Shown here: one piece after another, positions 17,198-26,161 of the stretch
Layout: every line of letters begins with the position of its first letter
Position numbering within the stretch: the first letter of the stretch is position 1
NCBI GenBank assembly: GCA_002482845.1
Contig: DLGT01000124.1
Coordinates: 31,994-95,993, forward strand
Direction: 5' to 3'
Length of the DNA stretch: 64,000 nucleotides
Origin: Saprospiraceae bacterium UBA7687
GTDB taxonomy: Bacteria; Bacteroidota; Bacteroidia; Chitinophagales; Saprospiraceae
Notes under the pieces: generated by a model
The model's database searches: none
What the model saw: only the letters and a program-made list of their open reading frames with translations
What the model was told of the DNA's origin: nothing
Position numbers and translations under genes: made by a program

Positions 17198-19636
17198 ATG
17201 ACAATATATAAAATACCAAAGATACTCTTCATAAGCCTGATTGGATTTGCCATGATAATGTTAGTATCATGCAATTCTGCAAAGTATTTGGCTGATGAAC
17301 AAAGTCTCATAAAAGGTACAAAGATACTTTTTAAATCAAATACAAAGATTAATGATAAAAAATCATTAGAAGCAGAATTGTTGACTTTCATCAAAGACAA
17401 ACCTAACGAAAAACTTTTGTTCTTCATACCCAAAGAGTGGATTTATCTCAGGAATAGCGGCCAAGAAGATACTTTGTGGTATCATAATGGTTTAAGGGCT
17501 TTGGGGCAGCAACCTAGTATTTATAAAGAAGAAGTTGTTTCTAAGACTGTACAAGAGATGGAAAATTATCTTAGACTTAATAAAGGTTACTATGAAGCAA
17601 AAGTTGATTTTATTGTAGAAGAATCCAATGATTTGGTTGGTTTTAAAAGTTCTGCAACGAATGAAGTATGGGAAAGAATTACTAGTAAGGTAACCTACAT
17701 CGTCGCTCCTGGTGAAAGATACAAGGTTAAATCTGTAGCCTACAGATCTGATGATACCGAATTATTGTCCTTTATAGAATCGACCAAAGATGCTGCTTTT
17801 GTCAAAAAAGGTGACTATATAGATTACACACAATTTGAACTAGAGAAGGGGAGAATGTCACTCGATCTACAGAATAATGGATATGCTAATTTTTCAAATA
17901 ATTACATTGAAATTCAAGGAGATAGTAGCCGTAATGACAAAGATATAGATATAGTATTTGAAATAAAAACACCATTACCGGATACTTTTCACCAGAAATA
18001 TGTCACTGGAAGGATAAATGTATACACAGATTTTATTAAAGAGCAAACTTCTGATGATTTAGTATTAGACAGTCTTCAGAATATTAATTTTTACAGGCAA
18101 TCTACTGATTTTTTGGTCAAACCTTCTTTATTAAGCAATTCTATTTTTTTTAGAGAAGGGACAAAATTGCGCAGAGAGGAGCGATTGAAAACATTCAAAA
18201 AATTGAATAGTCTAGGGACATATCGATTTGTGACTATCAAGTCTGCTCCAGATGCTGTCCATGATAGTATTATGAATTTTGATATTTTGCTCACACCTTT
18301 TCAAAAGAAATGGATCTTTGACGGTAGTTTAGAAGGTTATTTTAGTACACTTGGGGCATCAAGGTTATTCGGTGTTTCGCTTGCTGGAGCGTTACAAAAC
18401 AGGAATCTTTTGGGAGGATCTGAAAAGTATTCTTTGAGAGCAGAACTTGGTACAGAATTAGGATTTAATCCTGGAGTGAGTGGCATTTCTGCTCGAACAA
18501 GGAATATTTCTATTCAAAATAATCTCAATATTCCTTCTTTTCAGGACTTCCTAGGCCTTGGCAAATTGGCTTGGCGGACAGGGTTGATTAAGGATAAATT
18601 TTACCAAAGTTTTGTAGAAGATGCTAATACCAATATCGGTCTTGGATTCAGTTCCCTTAATATTATAAATTTTTATTCACTCAGTTCTTACAATGCCACC
18701 TTTGGATTTGACTATACATCGGTCAAGGGCAATAGGTATATATTTAAACCATTAGGATTTAATCTTGATCTTTATGCTATTAGTGATAGTTCGAGATTTG
18801 TAGATAATCCATTGATATTTTTATCATTTAAAGACAACCTCGGAACAGGTTTTGTTTTCAGAGATTTTTCGTATATTTATAACAGTGGAAAGTCAAGAAA
18901 GGGAAATTCATTCTTAGTTATCAATAATTTTGAAGTGTCAGGATGGGAAGTATATTTGACTAATCAGCTTTATAATGTTATCTCAGGTGACAATTCACAG
19001 TGGTCTATATCAAGAGGAAATCTATTAAATAGAAATATTTCGTTTGCAAAATATATTAGATATGAATTTGATGGCAGACATTACAAGGATTTTAGTAAGA
19101 CACGGAGTCTAGCTTCAAGGTTAAATCTTGGCTTAATTGTACCCTTTGGTGAGAATGCAGCTTCTCCATTTATAAGACAATTTGGGGTAGGTGGACCTAA
19201 CAGTTTGCGAGCATGGAATGTAAAAGAAGCTGGACCAGGTGGATATCGTGATCCTGAGGTAAAACTCAAAGAACCACAAGTCATTTTTGTCAATCAAGGA
19301 GATATCAAAATAGAAGCAAACATAGAATATAGGTTTAAGATATTATTGATTTTGGATGGTGCGCTATTTGTGGATGCAGGAAATGTTTGGGCACTTAAAG
19401 AAGATCCGGGAAGACCTAACGCAGCAATTTCAGGCGATTTCCTTAACCAAATAGCTATAGGTGCTGGTTATGGTTTGAGACTTAATTTTAATTTCTTTAA
19501 CATCAGATTTGACTTTGGATATAAGGTTAGAAGTCCATATAAAGATCCAGTCTTAGCTAGTCAGTGGTATACATTTAAAGAAATAAGACAGCAGGGTTTA
19601 GGAAATGTGCAAGTAGCCGTAAATTATCCTTTTTGA
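17198..19636 (+). CDS. tamL: BamA/TamA-family outer membrane lipoprotein TamL
   Basis: Omp85-superfamily protein of 812 residues. A lipoprotein signal (ILFISLIGFAMIMLVSC) fits TamL, the Bacteroidota lipid-anchored version of TamA. POTRA-like repeats fill the first 350 residues (such as NGLRALGQQPSIYKEE and NNGYANFSNNYIEI). The barrel follows and ends VAVNYPF with the terminal Phe. It contains the GVGGPNSLRAW motif, equivalent to the conserved lid-lock loop, and expected to move envelope proteins or lipids. The ATG at 17198 fits the lipoprotein signal better than a TTG upstream. Divergent from the RNA methyltransferase gene. Confidence 0.87.
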   Translation: MTIYKIPKILFISLIGFAMIMLVSCNSAKYLADEQSLIKGTKILFKSNTKINDKKSLEAELLTFIKDKPNEKLLFFIPKEWIYLRNSGQEDTLWYHNGLRALGQQPSIYKEEVVSKTVQEMENYLRLNKGYYEAKVDFIVEESNDLVGFKSSATNEVWERITSKVTYIVAPGERYKVKSVAYRSDDTELLSFIESTKDAAFVKKGDYIDYTQFELEKGRMSLDLQNNGYANFSNNYIEIQGDSSRNDKDIDIVFEIKTPLPDTFHQKYVTGRINVYTDFIKEQTSDDLVLDSLQNINFYRQSTDFLVKPSLLSNSIFFREGTKLRREERLKTFKKLNSLGTYRFVTIKSAPDAVHDSIMNFDILLTPFQKKWIFDGSLEGYFSTLGASRLFGVSLAGALQNRNLLGGSEKYSLRAELGTELGFNPGVSGISARTRNISIQNNLNIPSFQDFLGLGKLAWRTGLIKDKFYQSFVEDANTNIGLGFSSLNIINFYSLSSYNATFGFDYTSVKGNRYIFKPLGFNLDLYAISDSSRFVDNPLIFLSFKDNLGTGFVFRDFSYIYNSGKSRKGNSFLVINNFEVSGWEVYLTNQLYNVISGDNSQWSISRGNLLNRNISFAKYIRYEFDGRHYKDFSKTRSLASRLNLGLIVPFGENAASPFIRQFGVGGPNSLRAWNVKEAGPGGYRDPEVKLKEPQVIFVNQGDIKIEANIEYRFKILLILDGALFVDAGNVWALKEDPGRPNAAISGDFLNQIAIGAGYGLRLNFNFFNIRFDFGYKVRSPYKDPVLASQWYTFKEIRQQGLGNVQVAVNYPF

Positions 19637-19718
19637 TGACTTAAGTTGCATGAAATAGTAGGTTTTGGTAACTTTTTCTTTGGCATTTTGTTTCGTTAAT
19701 ATAATAAAATTAATAAAA

Positions 19719-20747
19719 ATGAAAATTAGGTTTTCTTTATTCGCTATTGGGATAGTTTGTTTATCACTTTTTTCGACTGAATTACTATCTCAGCCATTCA
19801 CTATGCCAGCACTTGGATATAGTTATGATGCTCTAGAGCCGTACATAGATGCTCAAACGATGGAGATCCATTATTCAAAACATCATCAAGCTTATTTAAC
19901 TAATTTAAATAAAGCGGTTGCTGGTACAAAAGCAGATAAACTACCATTGGAAGATTTGTTAATCGCAGCGGAAAGGAGAGGAAATGCTATAAGAAATAAT
20001 GGTGGTGGTCATTATAACCATTCGCTATTTTGGAGTATTCTGTCACCTGCTGGGAACAAAATTCCTGAAGGTAAGTTGGCAATTGAGATAAATACGACAT
20101 TTACGTCATTAGATAGCCTTAAAAAATTAATGAATGCAGGTGCTACTACAAGATTCGGTAGTGGTTGGGTATGGCTCTATGTGACTCCAGAAAAGAAACT
20201 TGCAGTCGCTTCTACGCCAAATCAAGACAACCCGCTCATGGATGCTGCGAAAGAAAATAGAGGTATTCCTATTTTGGGTATTGATGTTTGGGAGCATGCA
20301 TACTACCTAAAATATCAAAATAAAAGGGGAGACTACTTAGGTGCGATTTGGAATGTTATCGACTGGAAAAAAGTTGGTGAAAATTATGAGAAGGCGCTTA
20401 AAAATCCTTTGTTAAAAGTGATTGAAAAAGATGCATGGCAAGCATTGAAAGATTTTCATATGGTAATGGCACAAACTTTTCATCCTGTAGAGGAAGGGAA
20501 TTATAAGCCAATTCGCGAGCGGTCTGGAGAGATGTTGAGTAAGGCAAAGTTGTTAGCAAGCTCAAAAGTACCTGCATCATTCCAATCAGCTGAGATCACT
20601 AAAGCCCTTAATGATTTAGTAGATGGTTCCGCAAAATTGGATAAGTTGGTAAGCAAAAAGGCAAAAGATGAAAAAATTAAAGAAAGTCTTACGAAGTTAC
20701 ATGACACTTTTCACATCATCCAAGGTTTGTGCAGTGATGAGCATTGA
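19719..20747 (+). CDS. Exported Mn/Fe superoxide dismutase with extra C-terminal domain
   Basis: Signal peptide (FSLFAIGIVCLSLFSTELLSQ) then a full SOD: HYSKHHQAYL (metal His), NNGGGHYNHSLFW (second His), and DVWEHAYYLKYQNKRGDYL (metal Asp and His). The GGG and NQDNPLM positions match the manganese type. The enzyme normally ends after WNVIDW near residue 215; here about 120 more residues follow. They contain FHPVEEGNYKPIRERS and a final LHDTFHIIQGLC with several His and one Cys, which might bind metal. It likely removes superoxide in the periplasm. Ends at a clear terminator. Confidence 0.9.
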   Translation: MKIRFSLFAIGIVCLSLFSTELLSQPFTMPALGYSYDALEPYIDAQTMEIHYSKHHQAYLTNLNKAVAGTKADKLPLEDLLIAAERRGNAIRNNGGGHYNHSLFWSILSPAGNKIPEGKLAIEINTTFTSLDSLKKLMNAGATTRFGSGWVWLYVTPEKKLAVASTPNQDNPLMDAAKENRGIPILGIDVWEHAYYLKYQNKRGDYLGAIWNVIDWKKVGENYEKALKNPLLKVIEKDAWQALKDFHMVMAQTFHPVEEGNYKPIRERSGEMLSKAKLLASSKVPASFQSAEITKALNDLVDGSAKLDKLVSKKAKDEKIKESLTKLHDTFHIIQGLCSDEH

Positions 20748-20778
20748 CGTAATTAGATAGTCAAAAAAAATAATAATG

Positions 20779-20823
20779 AATGGGAATATAGACAGGTAAA
20801 AATTGTTTTATTCCCATTTTTTA
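20779..20823 (+). terminator. Rho-independent terminator after superoxide dismutase
   Basis: Inverted repeat AATGGGAAT (20779-20787) and ATTCCCATT (20810-20818) followed by a T run. The loop is long (22 nt), but the position 32 bp after the stop codon is right. Confidence 0.6.
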
Positions 20824-20843
20824 TTTATCGCTTATGCTTCACT

Positions 20844-20895
20844 TTAGTCTTAATCTTAACCGAATTCTCAATCTCAATCTTAGCCTTAACTCTTA
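20844..20895 (-). repeat. Degenerate hexamer tract (TTAAGA-like) at a 3' gene end
   Basis: About eight imperfect 6-bp units of the TTAAGA/TTGAGA type on the minus strand, running directly out of the stop codon of the small membrane protein gene. A near-identical tract follows the SQR-like gene (28291-28334) in the same orientation relative to its gene. Confidence 0.6.
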
Positions 20896-21108
20896 CTCTT
20901 GTTCTTCTTCAGACGTCCTAGATACATATAGAATGATCATACCACCGAACAGCAAAAATAACTGAATCACTAATGTAAGAACACCATGATTGTATATGAA
21001 ATTAAGGAAAGTAAACTTCAAGCCTACCAATGCCAAAATAACTGATAAAATACCAATAGCAAACATTACAAATCCTATTATCGTCCAAATGGGCCTATTC
21101 ATATACAT
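20893..21108 (-). CDS. Small two-TM membrane protein (71 aa)
   Basis: A 71-residue protein with two transmembrane helices (WTIIGFVMFAIGILSVILALVG and GVLTLVIQLFLLFGGMIILYV; the first shortened here as IIGFVMFAIGILSVILAL) and an acidic tail SEEEQE. The acid-rich tail is encoded by the first units of the hexamer tract downstream. The Leu/Gly/Phe pattern is of a type frequent in Bacteroidota, but I know no function. It stands between the SOD and HMG-CoA lyase genes, on the opposite strand to both. Confidence 0.65.
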   Translation of the reverse strand: MYMNRPIWTIIGFVMFAIGILSVILALVGLKFTFLNFIYNHGVLTLVIQLFLLFGGMIILYVSRTSEEEQE

Positions 21109-21318
21109 TTTTAAATAATTGAGTACAAATTAATACTTTATAAATCAAAAAGGTATCATTTTTGTTCTAATATAGGTAAAGTAAATTTATTTGGAAGGAA
21201 TAGGTAGTTTGATTTGAGTGAATTCCATTAAAATAAATGAATTTTTGGTATAGTTTATTCCTATTGTTCATCTTTATTCCTTTAGTTAGCCATTTTATAA
21301 TTCTCATTACAAAGGCAT

Positions 21319-22221
21319 ATGCAGCTTGATTTTTCAGGAAACGACGGGGTTCAAAACAATGAAGCTAATATAAAAATCATTGAGTGTCCACGTGATGCAA
21401 TGCAAGGAATCCATGAATTTATTGATACGGACATAAAAGCAAGTTATATCAATCAATTACTTAAAGTTGGTTTTGACACTATTGATTTTGGTAGTTTTGT
21501 TTCTCCCAAGGCTATTCCACAGATGAGAGATACCGCTGAAGTCCTTTCTAAATTGGATATGAGTAATACAAAATCAAAGCTTCTAGCCATTATAGCAAAT
21601 ACCCGAGGCGCTGAAGATGCTGTTCAGTTTGAAGAAATAGATTATCTTGGTTATCCTTTTTCTATATCTGAGACTTTCCAATTGCGTAATACCAATGCAA
21701 CGATTGAAGAATCGCTCAAACGTGTGGAAGAAATCCAAAATATTTGTGCAAAACACCATAAAAAAACCGTCATATATATATCTATGGGATTTGGGAATCC
21801 ATATGGTGACATGTGGAGTGTAGAGATATGCCAGCAATGGGTAGATAGACTTGCAGACATGGATATTAAAATTATGGCGCTTTCTGACACTATCGGTATA
21901 GCTACGCCTGATAGTATTTCTTATCTTTTTAAACATCTTATTCCACCTTACCCAGATGTAGAGTTCGGTGCACATTTACATACTTTGCCACATAATTGGT
22001 TGCCAAAAGTAGAAGCTGCTTATCAGAGTGGTTGTAAAAGATTTGATGCTGCTATCAAAGGTTATGGTGGTTGCCCTATGGCAAAAGACGATCTTACTGG
22101 AAATATGGCTACAGAAAATGTGATTTCTTACTTTGATACTAACCAAGTACCCACACACTTGAATATGGATGCTTTTAGGCAAGCAATGGAAGGATCTACC
22201 GCCGTTTTTAAACATGCATAA
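21319..22221 (+). CDS. Hydroxymethylglutaryl-CoA lyase
   Basis: HMG-CoA lyase (TIM barrel, HMGL-like family) splits HMG-CoA to acetoacetate and acetyl-CoA in leucine breakdown. Seen are IIECPRDAMQG at the start of the barrel (Arg/Asp catalytic pair), GAHLHTLPHNW (metal His pair) and the signature GYGGCPMAKDDLTGNMATE with its catalytic Cys. At 300 residues it has the expected length. About 20 residues precede the conserved start. No other leucine-pathway genes are adjacent. Confidence 0.92.
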   Translation: MQLDFSGNDGVQNNEANIKIIECPRDAMQGIHEFIDTDIKASYINQLLKVGFDTIDFGSFVSPKAIPQMRDTAEVLSKLDMSNTKSKLLAIIANTRGAEDAVQFEEIDYLGYPFSISETFQLRNTNATIEESLKRVEEIQNICAKHHKKTVIYISMGFGNPYGDMWSVEICQQWVDRLADMDIKIMALSDTIGIATPDSISYLFKHLIPPYPDVEFGAHLHTLPHNWLPKVEAAYQSGCKRFDAAIKGYGGCPMAKDDLTGNMATENVISYFDTNQVPTHLNMDAFRQAMEGSTAVFKHA

Positions 22222-22466
22222 AAGCCTATTGAAAGTCAATCTTTCACTAAATTCCTATGGATATCTTGATGTCCTTTATCAAATTTAAGGGTGAATACTC
22301 GTAAATTGACTTTCACGTCGTACTTTTGTGGCTCGCTAAAGCCATTTCTAGGAACTTAATTTAATTTTTGTTTTAAAAAGTTTTTTCTGTACTTCTGATA
22401 TATCAAAAAGTATATCGTTTGTATTCATAATAAAGTCTTTAATTTACCCAAATATAAAATTATACT

Positions 22467-23633
22467 TTGACATCACATCTTAAGATATTTTTTACAAATA
22501 GGAATAGCCTAGCTGTTGGGATAGCATTTTTCCTACTTGGTTTTTTATTTGGCAATTGGGCTACACTTATTCCATTTGTCAAGTCTAATTATCAGATTGA
22601 TGATGCTATTTTGGGTTTGATGTTATTATGTCTTCCTCTTGGAGCTATGACTTTCAATCCATTTGCAGCCATGATGATTCAGAAGTTTGGTATGCAGCGT
22701 ATGACTGTTATTGGGATGTTTTTGTTATCTTTTGCTTATGCTATTCCTTTGAGTTTGCCTTATATTTTTGTTGTTCCTATAGGGTTGGTCACGGTAGGTG
22801 TTTGTATGACTACACTTAATATCGCAGCTAATACTATGGCCACTTCATTGGAGCAAACAGAGCGTATCAATATTATGTCTACGTGTCATGGTATGTTTAG
22901 TATTGGGTTAATGACAGGTTCGTTGATGCGTAGCCTCACTTTATTAATTGGATTATCAGAAAGTAAACACATGTTTTTGATGTGTAGTATTGGTATAATA
23001 CTGGCACTCGTAGTAGCCAAAACGATATTGCAAATCAAATCTATGCCAGTAGTTCAAAATGAAGCTCCGGAAAAATTTAAGTTGATATTGCCCAAAGGAG
23101 CTTTGATGGTGATCATCATTATTAGTATTTGTATCAATGTGACCGAAGGCTCAATGACAGACTGGGCATCATTATATATGAAAGAGATTGTAGAGACCAG
23201 TCCATATTTTGTGGGATGGGGATTGTTTGGCTATTCTTCTTTTATGGCTTTGGGAAGATTTTTTGGTGATGGCATTATTCCTGTTTATGGCAAAAATAAA
23301 ATATTGACTTATGGTGCAATCGTAGCATGTTTGGGGCTATTGACTATGATTATTCTTCCATACACTTGGACAGCTATTTTTGGATTTGCTTTGATTGGAT
23401 TAGGAGTTTCTTGTGGTGCGCCAATACTTTATGCTGCGGCAGCACGGTATCCTGGTATGCCCAATGCAGGTGGATTGGCCATTATGAATACCTTTGCGAT
23501 GGGCGGATTTCTTCTTGGACCTGTGGTGATTGGGTTTATTTCTGATCTCACCTCATTGCCTGTCGCTTTTGGATTTGTAGCGGTATTAGGTATGTTATGG
23601 TTTTGGAAAGCTAAGGATGCTGACTTATTTTGA
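22467..23633 (+). CDS. MFS transporter (sugar-permease-like)
   Basis: A 388-residue major facilitator with 12 predicted helices, starting near SLAVGIAFFLLGFLFGNWA. The first-half loop QKFGMQRM and the C-terminal GGLAIMNTFAMGGFLLGPVV resemble fucose-permease-like and YbjJ-like carriers. Substrate unknown. The only usable start seen is a TTG inside a TATACTTTG motif, so the true start is uncertain. The 245 bp upstream carry a 10-bp inverted repeat (22231-22240 and 22305-22314), probably the end of the preceding transcript. Confidence 0.82.
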   Translation: MTSHLKIFFTNRNSLAVGIAFFLLGFLFGNWATLIPFVKSNYQIDDAILGLMLLCLPLGAMTFNPFAAMMIQKFGMQRMTVIGMFLLSFAYAIPLSLPYIFVVPIGLVTVGVCMTTLNIAANTMATSLEQTERINIMSTCHGMFSIGLMTGSLMRSLTLLIGLSESKHMFLMCSIGIILALVVAKTILQIKSMPVVQNEAPEKFKLILPKGALMVIIIISICINVTEGSMTDWASLYMKEIVETSPYFVGWGLFGYSSFMALGRFFGDGIIPVYGKNKILTYGAIVACLGLLTMIILPYTWTAIFGFALIGLGVSCGAPILYAAAARYPGMPNAGGLAIMNTFAMGGFLLGPVVIGFISDLTSLPVAFGFVAVLGMLWFWKAKDADLF

Positions 23634-23743
23634 TTTATGGGTGTTAATTGGAATAATAATCTAATATATTTTGTTTGTTTGAATTTATATTTTATTTTTG
23701 TACGTCATTGTATAATTATTCCTTACTTCAAAATTAAAACAAA

Positions 23744-24157
23744 ATGAACACAAACAGACTTTTATTGGGTGCTCTAGCTGGCTTTTTTGGTTATTTTATG
23801 TCCGGTTATTTATTTTATGTTGTATTATTTAAGGATTTACTTGCATCTACTAATCCTGGAATGGCGAGTGGTCAAGCAGAAGCAAATATGATTGCCATAG
23901 TAGTTGGAAATCTGATGGGCGGCTTGTTATTGTCTTATATATTTGAACGATGGGCAGGCATCAGATCTGTATATACAGGTGCTGGTGCGGGAGCAATCAT
24001 TGGATTGTTGACTGCTTTAAGTTATGACTCCATGATACATGGTACCACGACTTTGATGACTTGGAATGGTGTATTGGTCGATACTTTTATCTATACGATC
24101 ATCAGTGCCATAGCTGGTGCGTTGACTGCTTTTGGCTTGAGTTACAAACGAGTGTAA
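23744..24157 (+). CDS. Four-TM membrane protein, unknown function
   Basis: A 137-residue protein, nearly all membrane: four helices with glycine-rich packing (LLGALAGFFGYFMSGY, IAIVVGNLMGGLLLSYIF, GAGAGAIIGLLTAL, IYTIISAIAGALTAFGL). Helices pair as G-rich halves. I do not recognise a family. It has its own terminator and sits between a transporter and an outer-membrane protein gene. Confidence 0.7.
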   Translation: MNTNRLLLGALAGFFGYFMSGYLFYVVLFKDLLASTNPGMASGQAEANMIAIVVGNLMGGLLLSYIFERWAGIRSVYTGAGAGAIIGLLTALSYDSMIHGTTTLMTWNGVLVDTFIYTIISAIAGALTAFGLSYKRV

Positions 24158-24184
24158 AATATAGAAATTCAGAAATATAAAATG

Positions 24185-24216
24185 AATGCCGAGATTTAAT
24201 TTCGGCATTTTTTTTT
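24185..24216 (+). terminator. Rho-independent terminator
   Basis: AATGCCGA (24185-24192) pairs with TCGGCATT (24202-24209), loop of 9 nt, followed by a run of nine to ten T. It ends the 23744-24157 gene. Confidence 0.85.
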
Positions 24217-24248
24217 ACATTTGCCATCAGAATCAAATCGTATAAACC

Positions 24249-24995
24249 ATGAAAGGAATTAATTCTATCTTTTTCGTTTTGTTATTCATCTCATTGGGAC
24301 AAAGTTTATTTGGACAGATATATGAACCCAAGTTGACTTTTGGTCTAAATTTTGGTAGGACTTTTCCTATAGGTAAGTTTGCTGATTTTCAAGATGGACT
24401 TGGTGGTAGTGGTGGATTTCTTCATTTTCAGGCAGGATATTTATTAAACAATGCATACACCATTCATACTACTTTACAAATGTCGGTTATTGCTAATAGA
24501 ACATTATATAAAAGATATGGAGATCTATTCCCATTCCATAACATGTATTATAATAAACCAAGTACTATGTTGAGTTTTTATCCAACTATAAATAGAAAGA
24601 TTTTTTTGGATAGTGACTTTACAAAGCATTGGTTGAATGTTTATCTTGGAGTTGGCATTGAAATGAACCATACATTTTTAGACGGATCATATTTCTCTAA
24701 GCCAAAAACAAACGAATCGATATTTAATTATGGTGATAGAAATTTTAGTCCTGTGTTTGTGTTCGGCGGCTCTTATGAAAGATTTGTGTATAAAGGTCTA
24801 TTTATCAAAGTATTACTAGATTATCAATTATCGAATTTTGGTACAGAAGATATTTTATTTGAGTATTGGGGCAGTAGACAAAGTCCTGTGCGTCTGGATG
24901 ATGTACATTTCGGATGGCTGAGTAGAATAAACCTGGGTATGGGCTTTGGAGTGCGATTTCCCAATATATTTAAACCAAAATTGATAAAAAACTAA
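24249..24995 (+). CDS. Exported outer-membrane barrel-like protein
   Basis: 248 residues with a signal peptide (FFVLLFISLGQSLFGQ). The mature part starts KLTFGLNFGRTFPIGKF and has amphipathic strands (WLNVYLGVGIEMNHTF, FSPVFVFGGSYERF, INLGMGFGVRF) like a porin-type small barrel. No named family recognised. The gene downstream encodes a type IX secretion PorP/SprF protein, but a 200-bp gap separates them, so co-transcription is unclear. Confidence 0.65.
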   Translation: MKGINSIFFVLLFISLGQSLFGQIYEPKLTFGLNFGRTFPIGKFADFQDGLGGSGGFLHFQAGYLLNNAYTIHTTLQMSVIANRTLYKRYGDLFPFHNMYYNKPSTMLSFYPTINRKIFLDSDFTKHWLNVYLGVGIEMNHTFLDGSYFSKPKTNESIFNYGDRNFSPVFVFGGSYERFVYKGLFIKVLLDYQLSNFGTEDILFEYWGSRQSPVRLDDVHFGWLSRINLGMGFGVRFPNIFKPKLIKN

Positions 24996-25068
24996 TTTCT
25001 AAAAACAAAAAGTAGAAAATATTTACAATTAATTATCGTTAAGAAACAAATTAAAGCAAACACATGAA

Positions 25069-25176
25069 ATGAGCATGGTTGATAACACACAAACCGTGAT
25101 GATTATTGTTCATGCGAAACGTAAGTTCGATAACGCCAAAGATGCAGTTATGTTATCAATTCCATGTGACAATTAA
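25069..25176 (+). CDS. Possible 35-aa ORF before the porP/sprF-like gene
   Basis: ATG-initiated frame MSMVDNTQTVMIIVHAKRKF and 15 more residues, ending 20 bp before the PorP/SprF start. The bases CACATGAAAT just before this ORF are repeated at the PorP start, which hints at a duplicated start region. No signal or family; it could be a chance ORF or a leader peptide. Confidence 0.25.
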   Translation: MSMVDNTQTVMIIVHAKRKFDNAKDAVMLSIPCDN

Positions 25177-25196
25177 AAAACGAATAAAATATACAC

Positions 25197-26147
25197 ATGA
25201 AATACATTTTACCTATTTTGATGTTGATTTCTATAAGTCAATCCATCTTTTCTCAAGACAATATTTATCTTCTTTATAATCAATTACCACTCACTGTCAA
25301 TCCATCCTTAACAGGTTCAGGTTGTAGTCCTAGAGCAAGTGTGTACTATCAACAACTTAGCAATGATTTTTTTGATTTTAATAATTATTACTCAAAAGGC
25401 GTTAATTTTGATATTCCCATTGTATTAAAAAATAATGATAAAATTGGGTTAGGGTATAAGCTAATGCATGATGTGGCAGGTGAGTCAAAATTCTCCAACT
25501 TTGGAAATTACCTATCTGTAGCATACCACAAATCAATGAATAAAAATGTGGAAAGACCACAATATCTTTCTCTAGGTGTAGAATCGGGAATAGCAAATTC
25601 ATCTTTAGAAGGAAAAAATTTAAGGTGGCCAAGCCAAATAGGTCCAAATGGATTTGACCCTTCTTTGCCAGGGGAAGATATTGATTTAAATGTGAGGTAT
25701 TTTGATATAAACCTAGGAATGGCATGGACAGGCTACTTAAGCGAAAAAGTAAAATCTACAGCCGGAATTGCTGTCAACCATATTAATAAACCCAACAGGT
25801 CACTTCTGGGTTCATCAGATGATTTAGAGCAAAGATTTGTATCTCATATTGCACTAGATATAACTATAAATGATAAATGGAGTATTTTGCCATCCGCTTT
25901 TTATACACACCAATATCAATTTGGTTATTATATTTTGGGTGCCAATATCGGTCATCAATTCTCAAATACACCAAAAGTTCAGCTCGGTGGAGGTTATGCT
26001 AAAAACGATCAACCATTTATTAATGCCACTTTAAATTATAAGATGCTAAATCTCGGTGTGGCTTACGGTTTTGAGAACAAAGCAGCACTAGACAGATTGG
26101 AAATAGTCTTGGAATATGCCTTCGGAGATTATTCTTGTGGTAATTAA
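25197..26147 (+). CDS. Type IX secretion PorP/SprF-family outer membrane protein
   Basis: 316 residues with signal peptide (ILMLISISQSIFSQ) and the family start NIYLLYNQLPLTVNPSLTGS, where the NP-S-TG pattern is diagnostic of PorP/SprF. Strand-rich body with LGYKLMHDVAG and a C-terminal LGVAYGFENKAA. PorP/SprF proteins work with type IX secretion, often as anchors for one large secreted adhesin encoded next door. No such adhesin is adjacent here, so the partner is unknown. Convergent with the RNA helicase gene. Confidence 0.88.
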   Translation: MKYILPILMLISISQSIFSQDNIYLLYNQLPLTVNPSLTGSGCSPRASVYYQQLSNDFFDFNNYYSKGVNFDIPIVLKNNDKIGLGYKLMHDVAGESKFSNFGNYLSVAYHKSMNKNVERPQYLSLGVESGIANSSLEGKNLRWPSQIGPNGFDPSLPGEDIDLNVRYFDINLGMAWTGYLSEKVKSTAGIAVNHINKPNRSLLGSSDDLEQRFVSHIALDITINDKWSILPSAFYTHQYQFGYYILGANIGHQFSNTPKVQLGGGYAKNDQPFINATLNYKMLNLGVAYGFENKAALDRLEIVLEYAFGDYSCGN

Positions 26148-26161
26148 ATACTAGCCTAGAT

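Noticed and set aside
22231..22314. 10-bp inverted repeat GAAAGTCAAT / ATTGACTTTC as a riboswitch
   Set aside because: A simple long-loop inverted repeat with no conserved aptamer pattern; more likely transcript-end structure.
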